From Mucilaginibacter sp. PPCGB 2223 (GTDB lineage Bacteria > Bacteroidota > Bacteroidia > Sphingobacteriales > Sphingobacteriaceae): DNA of 64,000 bases. The notes below the pieces were generated by a model, which worked only from the letters and a program-made list of their open reading frames with translations, made no database searches and was not told the origin of the DNA. The translations under genes and the position numbers were made by a program. The stretch spans positions 1,054,001-1,118,000 of the forward strand of contig NZ_MDJS01000001.1 in assembly GCF_001705515.1 (NCBI RefSeq), read 5' to 3'. Of this stretch, positions 25,886-34,246 are shown piece after piece. Every line of letters starts with the position of its first letter. Position 1 is the stretch's first letter.

Positions 25886-26371
25886 TTATTTTGCAAACAA
25901 GACTTTCAGTGAAGTAACCTGCTTGATGCAGCGGGCAGGTTTTTTCTCATCCTGTACGATGATCCTGAAGGGCCCATCGCCCTGTGGCAGAGGCTTACCG
26001 TCGACGGTATCAGCTAATATAATAGCCCTGTCTGTAAAACTTTTGTCCAGTTCGGCCAGGGCGAAAATAATCTCATAACCGTCGCTCGCGTTAACCAGAA
26101 GATATTTGGTCAAACTTTCCCGGTTCATTATCACACCTGCTTTTTGCAGGATATCGGCCAATATTACACCCGAATAGGTATGGTCCTTCCCGTCTTTATC
26201 TTTACGCACAACTGTAGTTTGGGTGTACTGATGCAGATCGGAAAGCGAAAGACTTAGTGGCGTTGTAACTTCTCCGGATACCTTAACGGTAGCCGCTGTC
26301 TGGGCCTGCGCTATTAACGATGTTGCAAGACCAGTAAAGGCGATAAAAGCTATGATCAATTGTTTTTTCAT
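25886..26371 (-). CDS. Exported molybdopterin-binding-fold (sulfite oxidase-like) small protein
   Basis: 161 residues with a signal peptide (IIAFIAFTGLATSLIAQAQ). The mature region VKVSGEVTTPLSLSLSDLHQ, YSGVILADILQKAGV, YLLVNASDGYEIIFALAELD and PFRIIVQDEKKPARCIKQV follows the Oxidored_molyb pattern in minimal form. The usual molybdenum-ligand cysteine is not evident at its normal place, so it may bind the pterin weakly or not at all. It starts 12 bases after the diheme peroxidase gene and is likely its periplasmic partner. Confidence 0.75.
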   Translation of the reverse strand: MKKQLIIAFIAFTGLATSLIAQAQTAATVKVSGEVTTPLSLSLSDLHQYTQTTVVRKDKDGKDHTYSGVILADILQKAGVIMNRESLTKYLLVNASDGYEIIFALAELDKSFTDRAIILADTVDGKPLPQGDGPFRIIVQDEKKPARCIKQVTSLKVLFAK

Positions 26372-26383
26372 GGCAGAATGTTT

Positions 26384-27547
26384 CTATTTTTTTGACGCGC
26401 GTATGTTCGGATCGGAGAACCCGGGGTTGGTAATGAAGTCCTTATCTGTGAGCATATTTAGAAAAGCAATGATCTCTTTCTTTTCCTGTGGCGATAGTTT
26501 TAGTGTTTTGCCACCAACCTCATTGCTTTCGCCCCTAAAAACAGTGCTCAAAGATTCTGATTGCACAACATGGTCGCTGTAATGATCGAGCACCTCATCT
26601 AAAGTCTTAAAGCGCCCATCGTGCATATATGGCGCGGTTAAGGCGATATTGCGCAAAGTAGGCACTTTAAAACGGCCGCGATCGCCGGGCAAACCGGTAA
26701 GAGCTCCGATCCCATTGTCTTTTGGGATACTATCCAAACCATTGTTATGAAAAAGCTCCAGGTAAGTTTTAACACCGCCGTGGCAATGAGCACAATTCGC
26801 GCCTCGGATACCTTTTTCGGGTTGTGGGCCGGTGTTAAAGAGTTCCATGCCTTTTAGCTCCCCGGCGGTGGGTTGGTATGCTTTGCGGAGGTATTGGTCG
26901 TAGCGCGAATTTGCCGAGATCAATGTACGCTCAAATTGTGCTATGGCTTTACAAATGCGTTCGCCTGTAATGGTATCATCGCCATAAACCGCTTTAAATA
27001 ACGGCGGATATTGGGGTTCGGTACTTAACTTTTTTGCCGATGTTGCCAGCGATTGCCCCATTTCGTGCGGATTGGTGAGTGGAATTGCCGCCTGCTCTTC
27101 CAGGCTTGCTGCGCGCCCGTCCCAAAAAAACTTCCTCGCCCAAAGCAGGTTAGCCAGCGACATGGAGTTGCGCGTAGTTTCTACCCCGTCTGCCCCTGCA
27201 CTAAAAGGCCGGTTATCGGTAAAAGCAAATTGTTGTTGATGACAATTACCACAGCTTATAGTATTATTGGCCGACAGGCGTGGCTCATAAAACAACATCC
27301 TTCCCAGGTACACGCCCTGTTTGGTTGTAGGGTTATCATCGGGCACGTTTATACGGTTACCAAAATTGGCGGGGTAAATAAATTGATAAGTACCTGTTGG
27401 TATCGCTTCACGGTAATAGGTCCAGGCTGATATTAGCACACTAAAACCCAATACAACCAAAACAATAACCGGTTTATTCCATCGGTAGGGCAAAAATTTG
27501 AAGCAGTTTTTCCGGCTGTTTTTCAAGCGATCGCAGTTATACAGCAA
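26384..27547 (-). CDS. Diheme cytochrome-c peroxidase / MauG family protein
   Basis: 387 residues with an N-terminal membrane anchor (VIVLVVLGFSVLISAW, residues 27-42). Two c-type heme sites are seen: C99-G-N-C-H103 and C252-A-H-C-H256. LGRMLFYEPRLSANNTISC and GLPGDRGRFKVPTLRNI are family landmarks, as is PYMHDGRFKTLDEVLDHY near the end. It would reduce peroxide, or oxidise a partner as MauG does, in the periplasm. It is followed by the molybdopterin-fold protein in the same transcript. The exact start is uncertain because the first 20 residues are poorly conserved. Confidence 0.9.
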   Translation of the reverse strand: MLYNCDRLKNSRKNCFKFLPYRWNKPVIVLVVLGFSVLISAWTYYREAIPTGTYQFIYPANFGNRINVPDDNPTTKQGVYLGRMLFYEPRLSANNTISCGNCHQQQFAFTDNRPFSAGADGVETTRNSMSLANLLWARKFFWDGRAASLEEQAAIPLTNPHEMGQSLATSAKKLSTEPQYPPLFKAVYGDDTITGERICKAIAQFERTLISANSRYDQYLRKAYQPTAGELKGMELFNTGPQPEKGIRGANCAHCHGGVKTYLELFHNNGLDSIPKDNGIGALTGLPGDRGRFKVPTLRNIALTAPYMHDGRFKTLDEVLDHYSDHVVQSESLSTVFRGESNEVGGKTLKLSPQEKKEIIAFLNMLTDKDFITNPGFSDPNIRASKK

Positions 27548-27595
27548 AGTTGGCTTCTTTTAGTTTACCGAACAACCGGTTTAGCATAAAATCTG

Positions 27596-28345
27596 CTACT
27601 GAAGCTGATTTTTCCTTTTTACCCTTCCCATCAAAAACTTGAAATAAAAATAAGGGATCATCACTTTATTTTCGGTTTTCAGGTGAGTTTTCACAACACG
27701 GTGAAGATTAGACCCGACTTCCGCAATTTTCACCGCGGTTTTGTTGGTGCCGTCTGAGTGAAATGTACCCAAAACCCTATCGATCTTTACGATATTGAAC
27801 TCTTTATAAGCCCTCAATAAAAACCAGATATCCATGGCATAATGGTCGTCGACAGGGAACTCGCCCAATATGGTTTGCAGGTTGCGGGTGTAAAAATAAC
27901 TCACCGGGTTATTCGGAAACAGGTTTAACCAATATTGCAGGATATCCTGGTACCTATGCGACGGCACCCTGATCGAGCTACCCTCCGGGTTGATAAATAC
28001 CAGGTTGCCAACAACCATATCAGTACCGGGCTTACTCCTGAAAACTTTGATTACTTCTTTAAAAGCACCCGGGGCGAACTCATCGTCGGCATTCAGATAA
28101 ACGATAATATCGCCTGTCGACATGTTGAAAGCCTTGTTCATTGCGTCCGACTGGCCAAGATCGGGCTCTGATACCCACTGCAAATGTTCATCATATTTTT
28201 TAAACAGGTCGATCGAATTATCTGTCGAACCGCCGTCGACAATAATGTGCTCGTACTTATCATAATTTTGAGCTATTACGCTTTGAATGGCCCGTTCGAG
28301 ATATTTACCGGTATTGTATGATGGCGTGAGGACACTTATTTTCAT
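27596..28345 (-). CDS. Glycosyltransferase family 2 protein
   Basis: 249 residues from MKISVLTPSYNTGKYLERAI; the frame extends five codons further upstream without support. GT-A signatures: IIVDGGSTDNSIDLF, VYLNADDEFAPGAF (the metal-binding DxD equivalent is NADD) and YAMDIWFLLRAYKEF. It transfers a sugar from a nucleotide donor, perhaps for exopolysaccharide or lipopolysaccharide. It lies 51 bases after trpA and upstream of the peroxidase gene, apparently by chance of operon assembly. Confidence 0.9.
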   Translation of the reverse strand: MKISVLTPSYNTGKYLERAIQSVIAQNYDKYEHIIVDGGSTDNSIDLFKKYDEHLQWVSEPDLGQSDAMNKAFNMSTGDIIVYLNADDEFAPGAFKEVIKVFRSKPGTDMVVGNLVFINPEGSSIRVPSHRYQDILQYWLNLFPNNPVSYFYTRNLQTILGEFPVDDHYAMDIWFLLRAYKEFNIVKIDRVLGTFHSDGTNKTAVKIAEVGSNLHRVVKTHLKTENKVMIPYFYFKFLMGRVKRKNQLQ

Positions 28346-28396
28346 TGTTTTAAGATGCAATTAATATAATCATGCACCCGCAGTTAAATTAATAAA

Positions 28397-29170
28397 TTAT
28401 TCTTTAAACTGCCTGATAAAATCACTTATCCCGTCAAGATAATTTTCCGTTGCGCCCAGATACTTTACAAAAGCGCTCCCTACTATCGCACCATGATGAT
28501 GTGCGCATGCTTTTTGGTAAGAAGTTTTATTGGCAATGCCAAAACCCACAATGGTTGGGTTTTTCAGGTGCATGTCCTCAATACGCCTAAAATAGGTATC
28601 AACTATATCATTAACATCCAAACTTTTGCCGGTGATACTTGATGACGATAACAAATAAATAAAACAATCGCTTAATTCATCAATCTTGTGGATACGATCA
28701 GCCGATGTTTGCGGGGTTACAAGGATAATGTTGCTCAGGTTATTTTCATTAAAGTACTTGCTGTACAATTGCTCGTACTCATGCATCGGCAAGTCGGGCA
28801 CAATAATGCCATCCACGCCAACCTCTGCTGCTTTTTTACAGAAACGCTCTACGCCGTATTGTATCATAGGGTTGGCGTATCCCATCAGTATTACAGGTAT
28901 ACTTACACGCTTACGCAAGGCACCCAACTGATCAAACAGCACATTGAGGTTCATGCCGTTATCCAGGGCCGTTTGTGAACTTTGTTGAATAGTCGGCCCG
29001 TCTGCCATCGGATCGGAATATGGGAAACCGATCTCTAAAAAATCGGCACCGGCCTTTTCCAAAGCTTCAGCAATATCGATCGTGCTGTTTAACGTAGGAT
29101 AACCCGCTGTATAGTAAATGGATAAAAGGCCTTTTTTACCCGAGGCGAAGAGTCTTTGTAATCTGTTCAT
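28397..29170 (-). CDS. trpA: Tryptophan synthase alpha chain
   Basis: 257 residues from MNRLQRLFASGKKGLLSIYY; the ORF opens 13 codons earlier, but those codons are made of the ATTAGTTCATTAG word repeat, so the internal ATG is taken. The TIM-barrel marks are FLEIGFPYSDPMADGPTIQ (catalytic Glu in LEIG), GVDGIIVPDLPMHE (Asp) and VGFGIANKTSYQ for phosphate binding. It cleaves indole-3-glycerol phosphate to indole, channelled to TrpB. Last trp gene here. Confidence 0.96.
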   Translation of the reverse strand: MNRLQRLFASGKKGLLSIYYTAGYPTLNSTIDIAEALEKAGADFLEIGFPYSDPMADGPTIQQSSQTALDNGMNLNVLFDQLGALRKRVSIPVILMGYANPMIQYGVERFCKKAAEVGVDGIIVPDLPMHEYEQLYSKYFNENNLSNIILVTPQTSADRIHKIDELSDCFIYLLSSSSITGKSLDVNDIVDTYFRRIEDMHLKNPTIVGFGIANKTSYQKACAHHHGAIVGSAFVKYLGATENYLDGISDFIRQFKE

Positions 29171-29279
29171 TAGTTCACTCGTCATTAGTTCATTAGTGTC
29201 ATTAGTCACTATTATTCTATCTGGTATATCTGTTTATGCTAAGACCAATGACTAATGAACCAATGGCCAATGAACCAAT
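29171..29279. repeat. Intergenic word-repeat element (word GTCATTAGTTCATTAG)
   Basis: The whole trpB-trpA spacer. The left half repeats TCATTAGT and GTTCATTAG; the right half holds the inverse words AATGACTAATGAACCAATGG and CCAATGAACC. The words are less regular than in other elements. It extends the trpA reading frame with meaningless codons. Confidence 0.7.
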
Positions 29280-29280
29280 C

Positions 29281-30462
29281 TTAAAAATTAAAATGTTTAA
29301 TATACGTCGCCAAATCTTTGTCTCCCCTTCCCGAAAGGCAGATGATCACGTTATCTTCCGGCTTAAACTTCATTTTTTCGAGTTGCGCCAGGGCATGCGC
29401 GGTTTCGATAGCCGGGATGATGCCTTCCAGTTGCGAGCACAACAAACCCGCCTGCAATGCCTCGTCATCGGTAATGCTTACGTATTGCGCGCGTTTTACT
29501 TTGTGCAGGTGTGCATGCTGCGGGCCGATACCAGGGTAATCCAAACCGGCTGAAATAGAGTAAGGTTCAACCACCTGACCATCGTCGGTCTGCATCAAAA
29601 TGGTACGGCTACCGTGTAAAATGCCTTCACGGCCCAGTACCGAAGTGGCAGCCGAATGGCCGCTATCGATGCCTTTGCCTGCCGCTTCAACGGCTACGAG
29701 CTTTACGCTTTCGTCATCCAGGAAATGATAGAACATGCCCATCGCATTGCTGCCGCCGCCAACACAAGCCATTACATATTCGGGCAGGTGTTTGCCGGTA
29801 TGCTCAAACAATTGTTTTTTTGCTTCCGCAGATATGATGGACTGGAAACGCGCTACCATATCCGGATAAGGATACGGCCCTACTACCGAACCGATAATGT
29901 AATGCGTGTCGACAGGGTTATTGATCCAGTCGCGCATGGCTTCGTTGGTGGCGTCTTTCAGGGTTTTACTACCCGATAGTGCCGGAACTACGGTTGCGCC
30001 TAACATCTTCATGCGGGCAACGTTCGGCGCCTGGCGCTCAATGTCGATCTCGCCCATATAAACCACGCATTCGATACCTTTTAAGGCACATACAGTTGCT
30101 GTAGCTACGCCGTGCTGACCAGCTCCGGTTTCAGCAATAATACGCTTTTTGCCCAAACGCCCGGCAAGCAGTATCTGGCCGATGGCATTGTTTATCTTAT
30201 GCGAACCGGTATGGTTCAGATCTTCACGCTTGAAGAATATGTTGGCGCCATAACGCTCCGAGAAACGTTTAGCCAGGTATAGAGGCGATGGCCTGCCTAC
30301 ATAATCTTTCAAAAGCCGGTCGAACTCATCGGTAAAGCTCTTATCGGTAGTGATAGCCATATATTGCTGGCGCAATTCTTCAATGTTGGGGTATAACATT
30401 TCGGGGATATACGCCCCGCCAAAATCGCCGTAATAGCCTAAATCGTTAACTCCGTATTTCAT
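29281..30462 (-). CDS. trpB: Tryptophan synthase beta chain
   Basis: 393 residues, the usual length. Joins indole and serine using PLP. The PLP lysine lies in NHTGSHKINNAIGQ, the glycine-rich phosphate cup in CVGGGSNAMGMF, and the monovalent-cation and interface region includes GAGQHGVATATVCAL. The gene begins with a 4-base ATGA overlap with the end of trpF, indicating translational coupling. Confidence 0.97.
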   Translation of the reverse strand: MKYGVNDLGYYGDFGGAYIPEMLYPNIEELRQQYMAITTDKSFTDEFDRLLKDYVGRPSPLYLAKRFSERYGANIFFKREDLNHTGSHKINNAIGQILLAGRLGKKRIIAETGAGQHGVATATVCALKGIECVVYMGEIDIERQAPNVARMKMLGATVVPALSGSKTLKDATNEAMRDWINNPVDTHYIIGSVVGPYPYPDMVARFQSIISAEAKKQLFEHTGKHLPEYVMACVGGGSNAMGMFYHFLDDESVKLVAVEAAGKGIDSGHSAATSVLGREGILHGSRTILMQTDDGQVVEPYSISAGLDYPGIGPQHAHLHKVKRAQYVSITDDEALQAGLLCSQLEGIIPAIETAHALAQLEKMKFKPEDNVIICLSGRGDKDLATYIKHFNF

Positions 30463-31184
30463 TCTGTATCTGTTGATCGTAGTAAATTAAATGCTTTTTG
30501 TAAAAGCCCGATATCTTTTAACCCGGGTTCGGTTTCAAAACGGCTATTCAAATCAACGCCGTAAAAAGCCGGGTGTTTAATTTTTTTCACTTCGGCCAGG
30601 TTATCCAAACTTAACCCACCGCTTAAAAAAAAAGGCACATCCAAAGTATATTGTTCAAGGATATCCCAATTGAACTTTTTACCCGAACCGCCATGCTGCG
30701 ATGTTTTGGTATCGAATAAAAAATAATCCACCACCCCAACGTAGGCATCCAGCTGACTAAAATCAAACCCATCATCCAATCCGAAAGCTTTGATCACAAC
30801 AACATCTTTTTCCAACTGAACGGTTTTACGGGTTTCGCCGCTCAGTTTCATCACTTTTCTGCCATTTTTTACCACGTCAACAATGTGCGTTACAATCATG
30901 GGCTTTTTGTTTTTTAAAGCATCGCATATTACAGGACTTTCCTGGCCATGTAACTGAAGAACGTCAAGGTCGTATTCACTCACCTTTTCTATTATCTTGT
31001 CAATACCATGGCTTACAAAAACCCCGGTTTTAAGCGGCTTTAAACCGGTTAAGGCATCGGCAGGTAGATCATCAATAAATCTCGGCGATTGATCATAACA
31101 GATAAAACCCACATAATCAGGCTCCAACGCTGCAACTGCATTGATATTATCAGGATATTTCAAACCGCAAACCTTGATTTTCAT
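30459..31184 (-). CDS. trpF: Phosphoribosylanthranilate isomerase
   Basis: 241 residues; TIM-barrel enzyme of tryptophan synthesis. KVCGLKYPDNINAVAAL carries the catalytic Cys, YVGFICYDQSPRFI and VLQLHGQES follow, and the catalytic Asp is in YFLFDTKTSQHGGSGKKF, with FFLSGGLSLDNL and GVDLNSRFETEPGLKD at the end. It is a little longer than average because of an insert near residues 105-130 (DVVKNGRKVMKLSGETRKTV). It sits 2 bases after trpD. Confidence 0.96.
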   Translation of the reverse strand: MKIKVCGLKYPDNINAVAALEPDYVGFICYDQSPRFIDDLPADALTGLKPLKTGVFVSHGIDKIIEKVSEYDLDVLQLHGQESPVICDALKNKKPMIVTHIVDVVKNGRKVMKLSGETRKTVQLEKDVVVIKAFGLDDGFDFSQLDAYVGVVDYFLFDTKTSQHGGSGKKFNWDILEQYTLDVPFFLSGGLSLDNLAEVKKIKHPAFYGVDLNSRFETEPGLKDIGLLQKAFNLLRSTDTE

Positions 31185-31186
31185 CC

Positions 31187-32176
31187 TCAGTTGTTTGTAA
31201 GATTTTTAAAACTGATCAATGCTTTTTTGCTTAACAGCGACTCTTCGGCTTCATAGTAACAATCCCCAAAGCTTTTACCAGGGCTAAGCGTTTGTATGGC
31301 CAGGGCTGCATTGCACAGTACAACATTGGTTTGTGCCGCGGTTGCCTCGCCAACTAAAACACTGATAAAAATATCTGCCGATTCGGGCACAGTACTACCG
31401 CCCGCTATGTCTGCAGGCAGCAACTTATCAAAACCAAGGTCAACAATACTGTTTATCTTCTCGCCTGTTTTACTGAAAGTTTTAAAATCGCAGGTTAGCG
31501 ACACTTCATCATAACCTTCGAGAGTGTGCAGGATGGTATAATTTTTATCTGATTTCTGGTACAGGTAAGCATATAAACGAGCCAATTCTAAGCTAAATAC
31601 ACCAACTATCTGATTTTTTGGTTTAGCCGGGTTAACCATCGGGCCGAGCATATTAAAGAAAGTTTTTACACCCAGTTCGCGGCGAATGGGCGCAACGGTT
31701 TTCATTGCGGGATGAAACAACGGGGCGTGCAGAAAGCAGATATTTGCTTCGTCGATACTTCTTTTTAATTTATCGTTATCGTTGGTGAACTGGTAGCCTA
31801 AATACTCCATCACATTGGATGAGCCGCAGCCCGAAGAAACACCGTAGTTGCCGTGCTTGGCAACTTTATAACCTGCACCTGCCACCACGAATGACGCCAG
31901 GGTCGAAATGTTGAAAGTGTCTTTTCCGTCACCACCGGTACCGCAAAGGTCGATCATGTTGTCGGTGCCCAGATCAACCGGAAGACAAAGCTCCAGCATA
32001 GCATCCCGGAATCCTTCCAACTCGTCTACGGTAATATTGCGCATGCAATACGCCGTCATAAAAGCTGCCATTTGCGAGCTGTTGTACTTGCCCTGCGCAA
32101 TATCGGTCAAGATGGCTTTCGACTCCTGCTTGCTGAAGGTTTTGTGCTCAAAAAGATGATTTAGTATCTGTTTCAT
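31187..32176 (-). CDS. trpD: Anthranilate phosphoribosyltransferase
   Basis: 329 residues from MKQILNHLFEHKTFSKQESK at 32176. The open frame reaches back to 32224, but those 16 codons encode the terminator hairpin of the trp attenuator and cannot be the start. DLCGTGGDGKDTFNISTL is the PRPP-binding signature, KHGNYGVSSGCGSSNVMEYL the anthranilate site, and LGPMVNPAKP follows. First structural gene of the trp unit; trpE, trpG and trpC are not in this cluster. Confidence 0.96.
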   Translation of the reverse strand: MKQILNHLFEHKTFSKQESKAILTDIAQGKYNSSQMAAFMTAYCMRNITVDELEGFRDAMLELCLPVDLGTDNMIDLCGTGGDGKDTFNISTLASFVVAGAGYKVAKHGNYGVSSGCGSSNVMEYLGYQFTNDNDKLKRSIDEANICFLHAPLFHPAMKTVAPIRRELGVKTFFNMLGPMVNPAKPKNQIVGVFSLELARLYAYLYQKSDKNYTILHTLEGYDEVSLTCDFKTFSKTGEKINSIVDLGFDKLLPADIAGGSTVPESADIFISVLVGEATAAQTNVVLCNAALAIQTLSPGKSFGDCYYEAEESLLSKKALISFKNLTNN

Positions 32177-32190
32177 TAATTTATCACAAT

Positions 32191-32220
32191 AAAAAAGGGC
32201 TGCCATTTTGGGCAACCCTT
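32191..32220 (-). terminator. trp attenuator terminator
   Basis: On the minus strand AAGGGTTGCC (32220-32211) pairs with GGCAGCCCTT (32204-32195), one G-U pair, six-base loop, followed by six or more U. It lies between the leader peptide and trpD. GGCATCCCT (32257-32249), just after the leader stop, can pair instead with AGGGTTGCC (32219-32211), an antiterminator with one mismatch. Confidence 0.88.
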
Positions 32221-32263
32221 TCAAATATATTTACTATAGTTTAAACACAGGGATGCCTTACGA

Positions 32264-32311
32264 TTACTCGTTAAGCCACCACCAGTTGTTATTTAAACCC
32301 GCTTTTTTCAT
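32264..32311 (-). CDS. trpL: trp operon leader peptide
   Basis: A 15-codon ORF, MKKAGLNNNWWWLNE, with three consecutive Trp codons, ahead of a rho-independent terminator and trpD. This is the classical form of ribosome-mediated attenuation: with scarce charged tRNA-Trp the ribosome stalls at the Trp codons, the antiterminator segment GGCATCCCT seven bases after the stop is free to bind the terminator left arm, and trpD is transcribed. A ribosome that reaches the stop would cover that segment. Below the size limit of most gene finders. The structure is directly visible; regulation is inferred from known systems. Confidence 0.88.
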   Translation of the reverse strand: MKKAGLNNNWWWLNE

Positions 32312-32320
32312 TTGTTGCAA

Positions 32321-32351
32321 CAAATATGGAAATTGTTTTTTCTAAAAACAA
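32321..32351 (-). promoter_or_regulatory. Probable trp operon promoter
   Basis: On the minus strand TTG (32351-32349) is separated by 20 bases from CATATTTG (32328-32321), one mismatch to TAnnTTTG. A perfect palindrome TTTGTTGCAACAAA (32311-32324) overlaps the -7 box and could be an operator or chance. Confidence 0.45.
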
Positions 32352-32393
32352 GCATTATAATAAATTTACAGGTATTAGCCTCATATTTACAGC

Positions 32394-33359
32394 ATGGGAT
32401 TTAAAAAAGTAAAATTCAACCCCGAAAACGACCTCGGCTTTGGCACGCAGGCAGTTGTTAAAAACCAACGATTGATCAACCAGGATGGGTCGGTAAATGT
32501 AAAGCGCAAAGGCCTGTCGTTTTTCGATACATCAAATAACTATCATACTTTAATTACCATGCGCTGGACCAAATTCTGGCTGCTGGTATTAAGCGGATAC
32601 ATTATCATTAATCTCCTGTTTACAGTTGTATACCTGCTTTTGGGAGCCGAACATCTCGCAGGATCGGAAGGGCGCACGCCTGTCGAGCATTTTTTTGACG
32701 CTTTCTTTTTCTCAGCGCAAACCATATCTACGGTCGGTTACGGCCACATGAGCCCATCAGGTATTGCCACCAACGCTGTTGCGGCTTTTGAGTCGATGAT
32801 GGGCTTGCTCACATTCGCATTGGCTACGGGTTTATTATACGGACGTTTTTCGAGGCCCACAGCAAAAATTATTTACAGCAAACACCTGATTGTGGCGCCT
32901 TATGGCGAGAATGGTTTGGGATTGATGTTCCGATTGGCGAATCAACGCCGTAGCTCGCTTATCGACCTGCAGGTTGAGCTCAACCTGTCATACGTAGAGG
33001 AGGTTGACGGTAAACCCGTAAGGCGATTTGTTCAACTCGAACTGGAACGCAAACGCGTTAGTTTGCTGAGCCTGAACTGGACGGTGGTACACCCATTGGA
33101 TGAACACAGCCCGTTAAAAGGAGTTACCTACGAAGACATGATCAAAGCACAGGTAAATTTCACCGTATTGCTGAAAGCCTTTGACGATACCTTTGCGCAG
33201 ACAGTACATTCGCGCACCTCCTACCAATCCGACGAGATAGTTTGGGGCGCTAAATTCAGCCCGGTTTTCGAGCGCGACGGTGAGGGGCAGATCGTACTCG
33301 ACCTGAGTAAAATAAGCGCACACGAAAGAGTAGAGATCAACCAGCTTTTACTGGTTTGA
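32394..33359 (+). CDS. Inward-rectifier potassium channel (KirBac family)
   Basis: 321 residues. Two membrane helices (about 60-83 and 126-148) flank the pore helix and selectivity filter T113-V-G-Y-G117, followed by the cytoplasmic immunoglobulin-like IRK domain (ARPTAK-like start FSRPTAKIIYSKHLIVAPY, MFRLANQRRSSLIDLQVEL, WTVVHPLDEHSPL and SDEIVWGAKFSPVF). It is a tetrameric potassium channel of the inner membrane. The N-terminal 45 residues hold the slide helix. Divergent from the trp operon. Confidence 0.93.
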   Translation: MGFKKVKFNPENDLGFGTQAVVKNQRLINQDGSVNVKRKGLSFFDTSNNYHTLITMRWTKFWLLVLSGYIIINLLFTVVYLLLGAEHLAGSEGRTPVEHFFDAFFFSAQTISTVGYGHMSPSGIATNAVAAFESMMGLLTFALATGLLYGRFSRPTAKIIYSKHLIVAPYGENGLGLMFRLANQRRSSLIDLQVELNLSYVEEVDGKPVRRFVQLELERKRVSLLSLNWTVVHPLDEHSPLKGVTYEDMIKAQVNFTVLLKAFDDTFAQTVHSRTSYQSDEIVWGAKFSPVFERDGEGQIVLDLSKISAHERVEINQLLLV

Positions 33360-33361
33360 TA

Positions 33362-34081
33362 TCAGCTATCAAATTTATCCAGCAATTTCAACAGCGTTTC
33401 AAAATCTTTTGGGTAGGGCGCGTGGACGGTTATAGGTGTATTTTCGTTGGTTTTAAAACTTACCTCGTAAGCATGCAGCGCAAAACGCTTCATGATCGGT
33501 AATTCTTCCTGATCCTTACCGATGCGGTAACCAGGTTTAATTTCGGATAAAAACACAGGTTTCCCTTTATACATTTCGTCGCCGGCTATCGATGCACGCT
33601 GTGTTGCAAGGTGAATGCGGATCTGGTGCATACGCCCGGTAACCGGGCGGCAATCGACCAAAGTATAATGTTTAAAGTATTTGATAGACTGAAAATGGGT
33701 TTCTGCCCTCTTACCCTCCTGCCGGCTGATAGTTACGTTGCCTTTGCCAGAGTTTAATATCGGCAGATCGATCTGCAAATCTTCAAATACATGCGTGCCT
33801 TCGATAACTGCATGGTAAACCTTTTTTACCTGGCGCTTCTCAAACTGGATAGATACGTAACGATAAGCTTCGGGAGTTTTGGCGATGATTAGCGCTCCTG
33901 AAGTCTCCTTATCCAAACGGTGACATATCTGTGCATCATCCCAGTAGTTTTTAGCCAGGCGCAGCATATTGATCTCTCCGCCTTCACGCTCATCAAGCGA
34001 GCTAATGAATGGTGGTTTATTTACAACAATAACGTCATCATTCTCAAACAATATCAGGTCCTGCAGCTTGGGTATTTTCAT
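33362..34081 (-). CDS. RluA-family pseudouridine synthase
   Basis: 239 residues. The catalytic motif HRLDKETSGALIIAK contains the essential Asp; RPVTGRMHQIRIHLA and the KVYHAVIEGTH strand confirm the RluA group. There is no S4 domain, so it resembles RluA, RluE or TruC-like short forms. It modifies uridine in rRNA or tRNA; the site cannot be predicted. Convergent with the Kir gene, 2 bases apart. Confidence 0.92.
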   Translation of the reverse strand: MKIPKLQDLILFENDDVIVVNKPPFISSLDEREGGEINMLRLAKNYWDDAQICHRLDKETSGALIIAKTPEAYRYVSIQFEKRQVKKVYHAVIEGTHVFEDLQIDLPILNSGKGNVTISRQEGKRAETHFQSIKYFKHYTLVDCRPVTGRMHQIRIHLATQRASIAGDEMYKGKPVFLSEIKPGYRIGKDQEELPIMKRFALHAYEVSFKTNENTPITVHAPYPKDFETLLKLLDKFDS

Positions 34082-34101
34082 TTGGCTGCAAATATCGCAA
34101 T

Positions 34102-34242
34102 ATTTCGAATTTCGGATGTCGAATTTCGAATTTAATAGATAACGAAATCTTCAAAACACCCAAACTTTACAGTCTATAGACAGCAATTAATAAAATCATT
34201 GAGAAAAATAAATTCGAAATTCGACATCCGAAATCCGAAATT
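34102..34242. repeat. Intergenic word-repeat element (word TTTCGAATTTCGGATGTCG)
   Basis: The left arm 34102-34135 alternates TTTCGAATTTC and GGATGTCGAATTTCG; the right arm 34210-34242 is its reverse complement with an extra copy (CGAAATCCGAAATT). The roughly 75-base centre is AT-rich and non-repetitive. It separates two co-directional genes. Confidence 0.8.
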
Positions 34243-34246
34243 AATA

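Noticed and set aside
29171..29209. N-terminal extension of trpA (MTNDTNELMTSEL)
   Set aside because: It is a translation of the ATTAGTTCATTAG word repeat.
32177..32224. N-terminal extension of trpD (MKGLPKMAALF...)
   Set aside because: These codons are the attenuator terminator stem; the internal ATG at 32176 matches the TrpD family start.
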